Shown: positions 6,850 through 14,577 of the stretch, one piece after another
How the letters are laid out: each line of letters starts with the position of its first letter
Position numbering within the stretch: position 1 is the first letter of the stretch
The notes under the pieces: model-generated
The model's input: the letters and a program-made list of their open reading frames with translations, nothing else
Database searches by the model: none
What the model was told of the DNA's origin: nothing
Source: Prevotella sp. UBA3675
GTDB lineage: Bacteria; Bacteroidota; Bacteroidia; Bacteroidales; Bacteroidaceae
Direction: 5' to 3'
Length of the DNA stretch: 26,960 bases
Assembly: GCA_002372235.1 (NCBI GenBank)
Contig: DFJI01000025.1
Span: 45,894-72,853, forward strand
Position numbers and translations under genes: made by a program

Positions 6850-8526
6850 ATGGTAGAAAGATTTTTGAAGCAGACAAGCTTCACCTCAGTGGAGGATTAC
6901 AACAAAAACCTGGAGTTCATCATCCCCGAACACTTCAATTTTGCCTACGACGTGATGGACGCATGGGCAGAGGAGGCACCCGACAAGCTGGCACTGCTCT
7001 GGACCAACGACCAGGGCGAGGAGATACGCACCACGTTCGCTCAACTCAAGGAGCAGAGCGACCAGGCAGCCAGCTATCTACAGTCTGTCGGCATTGGCAA
7101 GGGCGACCCCGTGATGCTCATCCTGAAACGTCGCTACGAGTGGTGGGTCGTGATGCTGGCACTCTGCAAGATAGGGGCCGTCGTCATTCCGGCCACTCAC
7201 ATGCTCACGAAGCACGACATCGTGTATCGCAACACACGGGCCAGCATCAAGGCCATCATCTGCGTAGATGACCCCTACGTTTGCGAACAGATAAAATTGG
7301 CAAAGGCAGAGAGCCCCACGGTCACGCAATACATCACCATCACAGACCACGGCAAGCCCATCCCCGAGGGCTTCCGCGACTATCAGGCCGAGGTGGTGAA
7401 GGCACCGCTGTTCAAGCGGCCCGCCGTCGCCAACGACAACGACGACACGATGATCATGTACTTCACATCGGGCACGTCGGGTGAGCCGAAGATGGTGGCC
7501 CACAACTATCTCTACGCCCTGGGCCATCTCACCACTGGTGTGTTCTGGCACAACCTGCATGAGGGCTCGCTCCATCTCACCGTGGCCGACACGGGCTGGG
7601 GCAAAGCCGTGTGGGGCAAGTTCTACGGACAGTGGTTCGCCGGTGCTACGGTGTTCGTGTTCGACCATGAGAAATTCAATGCCGACACGCTGCTGCGACA
7701 GATGGAGAAATACAAGGTGACGAGCTTCTGTGCACCGCCCACCATCTACCGCTTCATGATACGCGAGGACCTCTCGCGCTACGACCTCTCGTCGCTCGAA
7801 TACTGCACCACGGCAGGCGAGGCACTCAACCCAGCCGTGTTCGACAAGTTCTACGAGAAGACCGGCATCCGCATGATGGAGGGCTTCGGACAGACCGAGA
7901 CCACCATGACGCTCGGCACCTTCCCCTGGATGGAGCCGAAGCCCGGCTCGATGGGCATTCCCAACGCACAGTACGACATCGACTTGCTGCGTGCCGACGG
8001 AACGCCGTGCGAAGACGGCGAGAAAGGCGAGATCGTCATTCGCACCGGGAATGCAAGAAAGCCCATCGGACTGTTCAAGGGCTATTATCGCGACGAGGAG
8101 AAGACGCACGAGGCATGGCACGACGGAGTTTACCACACAGGCGACATGGCCTGGCGCGACGAGGACGGCTACTACTGGTTCGAGGGACGCATCGACGATG
8201 TAATCAAGTCGAGCGGCTACCGCATTGGTCCGTTTGAGGTGGAGAGCGCCCTGATGACCCATCCTGCCGTTGTGGAGTGCGCCATCACGGGCGTGCCCGA
8301 CGACATTCGCGGTATGGTGGTCAAGGCCACCGTGGTGCTGGGCAAAGAGTGGAAGGACAAGGCTGGCGACGATCTCGTGAAGGAGCTGCAGCAGCACGTG
8401 AAGCGTGTGACAGCCCCCTACAAGTATCCGCGCATCGTGGAATTCGTCGATGAACTGCCAAAGACCATCAGCGGAAAGATCAGGAGAGTGGAGATCCGCG
8501 AGAAAGACAAAGACCTTAAAGCTTAA
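6850..8526 (+). CDS. AMP-binding acyl-CoA synthetase (acetyl/medium-chain type)
   Basis: Two-step ligase that activates a carboxylic acid to the acyl-adenylate and then the CoA thioester. The 558 residues contain the adenylate-forming P-loop YFTSGTSGEPKM (204-215), the A5 motif GFGQTETTM, the A7/A8 region YHTGDMAWRDEDGYYW and GRIDDVIKSSGYRIGPFEVE, and the C-terminal catalytic lysine K543 in TISGKIRR. The overall pattern is closest to the ACSM/acetyl-CoA synthetase-like group rather than long-chain FadD; the exact acid is not decidable by eye. Upstream is a cognate-looking XRE/cupin regulator; downstream the GH95 gene starts just one base after the stop, suggesting coupled translation. Confidence 0.92.
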   Translation: MVERFLKQTSFTSVEDYNKNLEFIIPEHFNFAYDVMDAWAEEAPDKLALLWTNDQGEEIRTTFAQLKEQSDQAASYLQSVGIGKGDPVMLILKRRYEWWVVMLALCKIGAVVIPATHMLTKHDIVYRNTRASIKAIICVDDPYVCEQIKLAKAESPTVTQYITITDHGKPIPEGFRDYQAEVVKAPLFKRPAVANDNDDTMIMYFTSGTSGEPKMVAHNYLYALGHLTTGVFWHNLHEGSLHLTVADTGWGKAVWGKFYGQWFAGATVFVFDHEKFNADTLLRQMEKYKVTSFCAPPTIYRFMIREDLSRYDLSSLEYCTTAGEALNPAVFDKFYEKTGIRMMEGFGQTETTMTLGTFPWMEPKPGSMGIPNAQYDIDLLRADGTPCEDGEKGEIVIRTGNARKPIGLFKGYYRDEEKTHEAWHDGVYHTGDMAWRDEDGYYWFEGRIDDVIKSSGYRIGPFEVESALMTHPAVVECAITGVPDDIRGMVVKATVVLGKEWKDKAGDDLVKELQQHVKRVTAPYKYPRIVEFVDELPKTISGKIRRVEIREKDKDLKA

Positions 8527-8527
8527 T

Positions 8528-10969
8528 ATGAAGAAAATCCTTTTTAGCGCCCTCACTACATGCTTCGTCACAGTGACTGGCGCACAGACACTACACTATG
8601 ACCGGCCTGCCGACTATTTCGAAGAAGCACTCGTCATAGGCAACGGTACTATGGGAGGCATCGTCTATGGCGGCACTCGCGTGGACAAAATCTCGCTGAA
8701 TGACATCACACTCTGGACGGGTGAGCCGTGCAACATGAAGGTGATGACACCCGAGGCTCACAAGGCCATACCCGACATACGGGAAGCACTGCGACAGGGC
8801 GACTATAAGAAGGCCGACCTCCTGCAACGGAAGGTGCAGGGACACTACACACAGAACTACCAGCCGCTCGGACAACTGCAGATAGCATATCTTGACACCC
8901 TTGGCATACAGAGCGACTATAGCCGATGGCTCGACATTGGCAATGCCACGGCACACACCGAGTGGAAACGCGACGGCCACGACTATAGCGTGACCTACTT
9001 CGTCACCCATCCCGACTCTGGACTGATAGTCCATATCACCACCGACAGCCCACAGGGATTGCACCTGCGACTCTCACTCACCTCACAGTTGCGCCATGAG
9101 CTGCAGGCCGAGGGAACAGTGCTGCGAGCCGACGGCTATACGGCCTACACCTCGCTGCCCAACTACGTGCAACGCGACAAAGAGCACTTCTTCTATGACC
9201 CACAACGGGGCATTCACTTCCGCACAGCCGTCAAGGTGAAAGCCGACAACGTAAAGGCCGACCACGCTTCACTCGTCATCGACGGTTCGCGTGAGGCTAC
9301 GCTCTACGTGGTATCCTCCACGTCGTTCAACGGCTACGACAAAGACCCCGTCAGCGAAGGCAAACCCTACAAGGTCATTGCCGACCAGCGCCTCCATCGC
9401 CTTTCCGCTGCCAGTTATGCCGACCTGCTCAGCCGCCATGTGGCCGACTATCAGCAAATCTATAACCGCGTAAGGTTCACGCTCGGCAAACAGATGACTG
9501 AGGACAGCCGTCCTACCGATGTCCAGCTGCTTGACTATCTCGACGAGCAACGTTTCAATCCTAGTCTCGAAACTCTCTATTTCCAGTATGCCCGCTACCT
9601 GCTCATCAGCTGTTCGCGCACGCCCAACGTGCCGGCTAACCTGCAAGGGCTGTGGAACGAAAAGATACTGCCGCCCTGGTCGAGCAACTACACGTCAAAC
9701 ATCAACCTGCAAGAGAACTACTGGCCGGCTGAGACGGCTGCCATGCCGGAGATGCACCAGTCGCTCTTCTCATTCATGAAAGAGCTGCAAGGGTCGGGCG
9801 AGCTCACGGCCAAAGCCTACTATGGCGTGCAGCGCGGATGGTGCCTGGCCCACAACACCGATATCTGGGCCATGACTTGCCCCGTTGGCTTGCAGTCGGG
9901 CGACCCATCGTGGGCCAACTGGAACATGGGCGGTGCATGGGTGAGCACCCACATCTGGGAGCACTACGCCTTTTCGCTCGACCGCAATTTCCTCAGCGAA
10001 TACTATCCCGTGCTGCGCGGAGCTGCCGAGTTCTGCATGGACTGGCTCATCTCAACCCGCGACATGGGCATCGACGGGCCTGAGTATCTCATCACCGCTC
10101 CTGCTACCTCTCCTGAAAACATCTATGTCAACGATGCAGGCTACCAAGGCAGAACATGCTACGGCGGCTTTGCCGACATAGCCATCATACGCGAGTGTCT
10201 GGCCGACGCATTGCAGGCTGCCCGCGTGCTCGACACCGACACCGACTTTCAGCAGCAGGCACAGCAGGTGCTCGCGCGCCTCCAGCCCTATAAGATCGGC
10301 AAGAAGGGCAACCTGCAAGAGTGGTTCTACGACTGGGACGACAAGGACCCGCACCACCGCCACCAGAGCCACCTCTTCGGCATCTACCCGGGCCATCAAA
10401 CCCATGATGGCGTGAACAGCCGCGACGACATTCTACAGGCAGCAGCTAAGACACTCGAACTCAAGGGCGACAAGACCACGGGCTGGAGCACGGGCTGGCG
10501 AGTGAACCTCTACGCCCGTCTGCACGACGCCGCCAATGCCTACCACCTCTATCGCAAGTTGCTCTCTTATGTCAGCCCCGACGGCTACAACGGCCCTGAT
10601 GCCCGACGTGGAGGCGGCACCTATCCCAACCTGCTCGATGCACATTCACCCTTCCAAATCGACGGTAACTTCGGCGGCTGTGCAGGCGTGATAGAGATGC
10701 TCATGCAGAGCGACTACACGGTTGATTCCAAAGGACAACCCGAACTGTCGCTCGACCTGTTGCCAGCCCTGCCAGCCAACTGGCGCGACGGCCATATAGC
10801 AGGTATATGCGCCCGAGGCGGACTCACTATCGACATGACGTGGACCGACGCACGTGTCTCGGCACTCCGCATCGAGGCGAAGCGCCCTTGCAGGCTCCTA
10901 CTGGCCATGAACGGTCAGCAGCACCACATCAGCCTGAAGAAAGGCATCAATACGATCAGCACTAAATAA
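8528..10969 (+). CDS. Secreted GH95 family alpha-L-fucosidase
   Basis: Glycoside hydrolase family 95, inverting enzymes that release terminal alpha-1,2-linked L-fucose (some members act on L-galactose). 813 residues from the ATG at 8528, which begins a signal peptide (MKKILFSALTTCF... ending near GAQ); the frame stays open upstream inside the synthetase gene, but that would bury the signal sequence, so the later start is chosen. N-terminal beta domain: ADYFEEALVIGNGTMGG and LNDITLWTGEP. In the (alpha/alpha)6 domain the catalytic residues known from Bifidobacterium AfcA have clear equivalents: N391 and N393 (SNINLQENYW), E530 (ATSPEN) and D712 (IDGNFGG). Its place in an amino acid biosynthesis run, 1 base after the synthetase and 11 before proB, is unusual; no SusC/SusD pair is nearby. 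Confidence 0.93.
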   Translation: MKKILFSALTTCFVTVTGAQTLHYDRPADYFEEALVIGNGTMGGIVYGGTRVDKISLNDITLWTGEPCNMKVMTPEAHKAIPDIREALRQGDYKKADLLQRKVQGHYTQNYQPLGQLQIAYLDTLGIQSDYSRWLDIGNATAHTEWKRDGHDYSVTYFVTHPDSGLIVHITTDSPQGLHLRLSLTSQLRHELQAEGTVLRADGYTAYTSLPNYVQRDKEHFFYDPQRGIHFRTAVKVKADNVKADHASLVIDGSREATLYVVSSTSFNGYDKDPVSEGKPYKVIADQRLHRLSAASYADLLSRHVADYQQIYNRVRFTLGKQMTEDSRPTDVQLLDYLDEQRFNPSLETLYFQYARYLLISCSRTPNVPANLQGLWNEKILPPWSSNYTSNINLQENYWPAETAAMPEMHQSLFSFMKELQGSGELTAKAYYGVQRGWCLAHNTDIWAMTCPVGLQSGDPSWANWNMGGAWVSTHIWEHYAFSLDRNFLSEYYPVLRGAAEFCMDWLISTRDMGIDGPEYLITAPATSPENIYVNDAGYQGRTCYGGFADIAIIRECLADALQAARVLDTDTDFQQQAQQVLARLQPYKIGKKGNLQEWFYDWDDKDPHHRHQSHLFGIYPGHQTHDGVNSRDDILQAAAKTLELKGDKTTGWSTGWRVNLYARLHDAANAYHLYRKLLSYVSPDGYNGPDARRGGGTYPNLLDAHSPFQIDGNFGGCAGVIEMLMQSDYTVDSKGQPELSLDLLPALPANWRDGHIAGICARGGLTIDMTWTDARVSALRIEAKRPCRLLLAMNGQQHHISLKKGINTISTK

Positions 10970-10980
10970 AAAGACAGATT

Positions 10981-11748
10981 ATGCAGAAAAGGATTGTCAT
11001 CAAGATAGGCTCAAATGCCCTGACTCGTCCCGACGGACGACTCGACGTGACCCGCATGTCGGCACTGGTCGATCAGATAGCATGGCTCCGACAGAAGGGC
11101 TGCGAGGTCATACTGGTGTCATCGGGAGCCGTGGCCTGCGGTCGGCGCGAACTGAAGGCCACTCACGAGCTCGACTCCGTGGAGCAGCGCCAGCTCTTCT
11201 CCGCATTGGGGCAGGCCAAGCTCATCGGCCTTTACTACGACCTCTTCCGCGAGTATCACATCCATGTAGGGCAGGTGCTCACCATGAAGGAGAACTTCCA
11301 GCCGGGCGAGCAGTACTGCAACCAGCAGCAGTGCATGCGCGTGATGCTGGAAAACGGCGTGCTGCCCATCGTCAACGAGAACGACACAGTGTCGGTCACC
11401 GAGCTCATGTTCACCGACAACGACGAGCTCTCTGGCCTCATCGCCCGGATGATGCAGGCCGACACGCTCGTGCTGCTCTCCAACATCGACGGCATTTTCA
11501 CGGGTCATCCCGACGATCCTGCCTCGCAGCTCATACGCCAGGTGGCGCCCGGCACCGACCTTTCCCAATACATCCTGACCGAGAAGAGCTCAGCCGGTCG
11601 TGGCGGCATGCAGTCGAAGTATGCCACTGCCTCGAACATTCAGCAAGCCGGCATCCGCGTCATCATCGCCAATGGCAAGCGTGAGAACATCCTCATCGAC
11701 CTCCTTGAGCATCCTGAATCCACTCCCCACACGGTGTTCCTTCCCTAA
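10981..11748 (+). CDS. proB: Glutamate 5-kinase (short form without PUA domain)
   Basis: Phosphorylates glutamate to gamma-glutamyl phosphate, the first and feedback-controlled step of proline synthesis. 255 residues of amino acid kinase fold: IVIKIGSNAL at the N-terminus, EVILVSSGAVACGR, NENDTVSV, FTDNDELSGLIA, LLSNIDGIF and GRGGMQSKYATA, all family motifs. The C-terminal PUA domain present in the about 367-residue E. coli enzyme is missing; the stop falls cleanly after the kinase domain, and short ProB forms are known in other bacteria, so this is not a truncation. It closes the argD-proC-XRE-acs-GH95 run and is followed by a strong terminator. proA is not adjacent here. Confidence 0.95.
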   Translation: MQKRIVIKIGSNALTRPDGRLDVTRMSALVDQIAWLRQKGCEVILVSSGAVACGRRELKATHELDSVEQRQLFSALGQAKLIGLYYDLFREYHIHVGQVLTMKENFQPGEQYCNQQQCMRVMLENGVLPIVNENDTVSVTELMFTDNDELSGLIARMMQADTLVLLSNIDGIFTGHPDDPASQLIRQVAPGTDLSQYILTEKSSAGRGGMQSKYATASNIQQAGIRVIIANGKRENILIDLLEHPESTPHTVFLP

Positions 11749-11794
11749 AAAGAGCATAAACTGCCTTTTTTCAGCATTCAATCTTGCTCCCCAT

Positions 11795-11839
11795 AACTGT
11801 TTACACCCCCTATTAATAAAGAGGTGTAAACAGTTTTTT
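11795..11839 (+). terminator. Rho-independent terminator of the argD-proB operon
   Basis: Perfect 13-bp stem AACTGTTTACACC (11795-11807) / GGTGTAAACAGTT (11823-11835) with a 15-base loop, followed by a short T run. It lies 47 bases after the proB stop. Confidence 0.88.
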
Positions 11840-11883
11840 AATGTTTAAGAGCGTTAAATCTTATGGTTTTTATAGTACTTTGT

Positions 11884-11915
11884 ATTGCAAGGTACTTGTA
11901 TTTTACCTATATTTG
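11884..11915 (+). promoter_or_regulatory. Promoter of the padR-pspC pair
   Basis: ATTG (11884-11887), 20 bases, TATATTTG (11908-11915): one base off the TTTG-N19-21-TAnnTTTG consensus. The -7 box lies 28 bases before the PadR ATG. Confidence 0.65.
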
Positions 11916-11943
11916 CACCATCAAACTATAAAAAGAGCAAATC

Positions 11944-12288
11944 ATGAACATTGAAAACGCGAAATCACAGATGCGCAAAGGCATGTTAGAGTACTGCGTG
12001 CTGCTGTTGCTGAAGCAACGCCCCTCGTATGCCAGCGACATCATCCAGCAACTCAAACAGGCCGAACTGCTCGTGGTGGAAGGCACGCTCTACCCCTTAC
12101 TCACCCGACTGAAAAACGACGGACTGCTAAAATACGAGTGGCAGGAGTCAACACAAGGACCACCCCGCAAGTACTACGCACTGAGCCCTGAGGGCGAACA
12201 GTTCCTGGAAGGGCTCAATGCCGCATGGGGCGAGCTTGCCGCCACAGTGACTTATCTGAAAAGCCTAAACCCTGAATTCCACCTTTAA
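11944..12288 (+). CDS. PadR-family transcriptional regulator
   Basis: 114 residues forming a single winged-helix PadR domain: MRKGMLEYCVLLLLKQRPSY at the start, DIIQQLKQAELLVVEGTLYPLLTRLKNDGLL covering the recognition helix, and the wing with GPPRKYYALSPEGEQFL. PadR proteins are usually repressors relieved by a small molecule or stress. The next gene, 16 bases on, encodes a PspC-domain membrane protein; PadR-PspC pairs are widespread in Bacteroidetes and the regulator probably controls this two-gene operon and itself. No clear inverted-repeat operator was recognised near its promoter. Confidence 0.93.
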   Translation: MNIENAKSQMRKGMLEYCVLLLLKQRPSYASDIIQQLKQAELLVVEGTLYPLLTRLKNDGLLKYEWQESTQGPPRKYYALSPEGEQFLEGLNAAWGELAATVTYLKSLNPEFHL

Positions 12289-12304
12289 CCCCACTCAAAA
12301 AAAA

Positions 12305-13975
12305 ATGAAAAAGAATATTACCATCAACCTTTGCGGTCGCCTCTTCCAGATTGACGAGGATGCCTACGACATGCTTCACCAGTACACCAACTCGCTACGC
12401 AGCCATTTCAAGCACATGGAAGGCGGTGAGGAAATTGCCGACGACATAGAGTCACGCATTGCCGAACTGCTGGACGAACTTAAAGCTCAAGGCAACACGG
12501 CCATTACTATTGACCATATTCGCGGCATAATCAGTCAGATTGGCCAGCCTGAGCAGATGGACGAAGCCATTGGAAACAATGACGAAAGTGCCTCAACCGA
12601 AGGACACAAAGGGGCCGAATATGCCCAGTCGATACTGCAAGAAATGACCCACCGCAAGTTCTATCGCAATCCTAACGACAAGATGCTGGCAGGTGTGCTC
12701 TCAGGGCTGGCCTGCTCGTTTGGCATCGACCCCACCATTCTGCGCATTGCCACAGTGCTGCTTACTTTCTTCTATGGCTCCGGACTCATAGCCTACATCA
12801 TTCTGGCGCTGGTCATACCCGAGGCACGCACACCCGAACAAGTGTTACAGATGCAGAATAAGCCTGTGACACCGCAGAACCTGGCAGGCGTGGTCATAGA
12901 GAACAAGCAGCCACAGAGCTACGGACTACTCCACCGCATCTTCTCTTTCCTGCTGAAGATATGCATGGGCTTCTTCCTCGGCATCGCTATCCTATCCGGC
13001 TTTGCTCTCGCCATTTGCACGGTAGTCATAGTCGTGTCATTCATCACTATTTTCACGGTGCCTACAGCCAGCCTCAACAGCTTGCCTTTCAAACTGGGAG
13101 AACTGAATCTGCCTGAGTTGTTTGCCATACACCCGTGGGTGGTTGTTCTCTTCGTAGTGGGTCTGCTGCTCATTTTGCTCATTCCCATCTATGCCATTGC
13201 GCACATGCTGCTCACCAAGTCGGGCAAGACACAGCCTATGGGCATGGTTCAGCGCATCGTGTGGATTGCACTCTGGCTGGCTTCCTTCTGCTCGTTCATC
13301 CCTGCCATGATCTACTTGCAGGATGTAGTACAAGAGCATTACACGGAAGAGTATAACCGCACGCACACCTATCAGGGGATAGTCATGGAAGAAAGAGACA
13401 TCGACTACCTGAAGCAAGGTGAATGGACGGTGGTGAAGCACGAGAATTGCCATCACTACACATGGAGCGGCCACTACTTCACCGGCGATGAGAACATACG
13501 CTTCCTCGATTCTTACGACTGGGACTGCAGCCACGTCTATCAAATGGAACACAAACAAAAGGTGGTACCGGGTGTTTACAAATTGGTGTGCAATGGCCGG
13601 GCAGAGGGTCGAGGCTGCTATATCTATGCCGTGGGTGACAATAAACATTTGGCAGAGATTCCGCCGTATGGCGACGAAGGCGGCGAACTCATTGAGCACT
13701 TCAGACGCACAAAGTCCGAACTCGACTCGCTGATGGAAATAGGACAGGAGCCGAAATGGAAACAGGAGCTCTGCGACAAGATCATAGCCGGAAAAGACGG
13801 CAAAGGCTACGGATGGTCCACCATTACAATCGACAACATCGTGGTCACCCAGAACGATTCCATTGCCTACGGTGTATCAAACGATGCCACGTTTACAGAC
13901 CATCCCTGCCGCTCGAAATGGTTCTCAGCCGTAGATTTCACGCTGACTCGCACGGGAGATTTGCCAAAGAAATAA
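12305..13975 (+). CDS. PspC-domain membrane protein
   Basis: 556 residues. Residues 1-95 form a soluble acidic region (DIESRIAELLDELKAQ) typical of the Bacteroidetes proteins partnered with PadR; the PspC domain follows at about 118-175 (FYRNPNDKMLAGVLSGLACSFG, IDPTILRIATVLLTFF, AYIILALVIPEA) with one hydrophobic segment or hairpin. Further transmembrane segments are at about 211-252, 276-302 and 316-338. The C-terminal 210 residues are hydrophilic, probably exposed on one side of the membrane, and have no fold that I recognise. PspC proteins belong to envelope stress responses in other bacteria; the role of this long form is not established. It ends about 150 bases before the next operon's operator. 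Confidence 0.88.
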   Translation: MKKNITINLCGRLFQIDEDAYDMLHQYTNSLRSHFKHMEGGEEIADDIESRIAELLDELKAQGNTAITIDHIRGIISQIGQPEQMDEAIGNNDESASTEGHKGAEYAQSILQEMTHRKFYRNPNDKMLAGVLSGLACSFGIDPTILRIATVLLTFFYGSGLIAYIILALVIPEARTPEQVLQMQNKPVTPQNLAGVVIENKQPQSYGLLHRIFSFLLKICMGFFLGIAILSGFALAICTVVIVVSFITIFTVPTASLNSLPFKLGELNLPELFAIHPWVVVLFVVGLLLILLIPIYAIAHMLLTKSGKTQPMGMVQRIVWIALWLASFCSFIPAMIYLQDVVQEHYTEEYNRTHTYQGIVMEERDIDYLKQGEWTVVKHENCHHYTWSGHYFTGDENIRFLDSYDWDCSHVYQMEHKQKVVPGVYKLVCNGRAEGRGCYIYAVGDNKHLAEIPPYGDEGGELIEHFRRTKSELDSLMEIGQEPKWKQELCDKIIAGKDGKGYGWSTITIDNIVVTQNDSIAYGVSNDATFTDHPCRSKWFSAVDFTLTRTGDLPKK

Positions 13976-14055
13976 AAGGCCGAAGAATCACTAAAAGTTA
14001 TTAGCTAAAATTATTTTCAGTAGTCAATTTTTCATAGAAGAACCTCGAGGAACAG

Positions 14056-14081
14056 CATGGGGCGCAGGGATGCGCCCCATG
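14056..14081. other. GC-rich perfect hairpin in intergenic DNA
   Basis: Arms of 11 bases, CATGGGGCGCA and TGCGCCCCATG, around a GGGA loop, 80 bases after the PspC gene. A T-rich but interrupted stretch follows, so it may terminate the padR-pspC transcript; it lacks the straight T run of the other terminators here. Confidence 0.6.
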
Positions 14082-14127
14082 AAAGAGGCTTACTTTCCGT
14101 TTTCAACTAAAAAAATAATTTAAAAGG

Positions 14128-14157
14128 TAGCACCGATATTTGGAGGTATCGGTGCTA
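14128..14157. promoter_or_regulatory. Probable operator of the BlaI-type repressor
   Basis: Perfect 11-bp inverted repeat TAGCACCGATA (14128-14138) and TATCGGTGCTA (14147-14157) with an 8-base spacer. The -33 box TTTG lies in the spacer and the right arm ends six bases before the -7 box, so a bound dimer would block RNA polymerase. BlaI/MecI proteins bind dyads of this size at their own promoters. Confidence 0.7.
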
Positions 14158-14171
14158 TTATTATATCTTTG
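14139..14171 (+). promoter_or_regulatory. Promoter of the blaI-M56 operon
   Basis: TTTG (14139-14142), 21 bases, TATCTTTG (14164-14171), an exact match to the Bacteroidetes consensus. It lies 33 bases before the repressor ATG and overlaps the palindrome at 14128-14157. Confidence 0.8.
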
Positions 14172-14204
14172 CATCATCAAACTAAAAATATCGTTGAAAA
14201 GAAT

Positions 14205-14567
14205 ATGCAGAAACTAACCTCAAAGGAAGAAGAAGTGATGGAACTGATGTGGCAACTGGGTGAGTGCGCACCGAAAGACATCGTGGAACAATACCCCGAG
14301 CCTCGGCCCCACGTAAACACCATCGCCACGATGGTGCAGTCGCTCGAACGCAAGGGATATGCAGGCCACCGCCAGCAAGGTCGGGGCTATATTTATTTCC
14401 CCATAGTAAAACAGGAAGACTATGGCCGCACAAAACTGGGCGGCTTCGTCGATCGCTATTTCAAGCACTCTTACATGGAACTGGTATCTTCGCTCGTGAC
14501 TGAAGAAAAGGTAAGCGAGCAGGATTTGTTAGAATTTCTGCAGGAACTGAAGGCCAACAAACAGTAA
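14205..14567 (+). CDS. BlaI/MecI-family transcriptional repressor
   Basis: 120 residues from the ATG at 14205; an upstream in-frame TTG at 14169 lies inside the -7 box and cannot be the start. N-terminal winged helix: LTSKEEEVMELMWQLGECAP, DIVEQYPEPRPHVNTIATMVQSLERKGYAGH, then the wing with GRGYIYFPIV; the C-terminal helical dimerisation region ends with VSEQDLLEFLQELKANK. Members are cleaved and inactivated by a partner M56 membrane protease. That partner starts 10 bases downstream, and a perfect palindrome covers the promoter, so an autorepressed operon is likely. The inducer is unknown; nothing in the sequence says it is a beta-lactam. Confidence 0.93.
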   Translation: MQKLTSKEEEVMELMWQLGECAPKDIVEQYPEPRPHVNTIATMVQSLERKGYAGHRQQGRGYIYFPIVKQEDYGRTKLGGFVDRYFKHSYMELVSSLVTEEKVSEQDLLEFLQELKANKQ

Positions 14568-14577
14568 AAGCAACGGC

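Noticed and set aside
8450..8527. Earlier start for the GH95 gene inside the acyl-CoA synthetase
   Set aside because: It would put 26 charged residues before a clear signal peptide; the ATG at 8528 fits export.
14169..14204. TTG start at 14169 for the BlaI-type repressor
   Set aside because: It overlaps the -7 promoter box, so it would not be on the transcript; the ATG at 14205 begins the family N-terminus.
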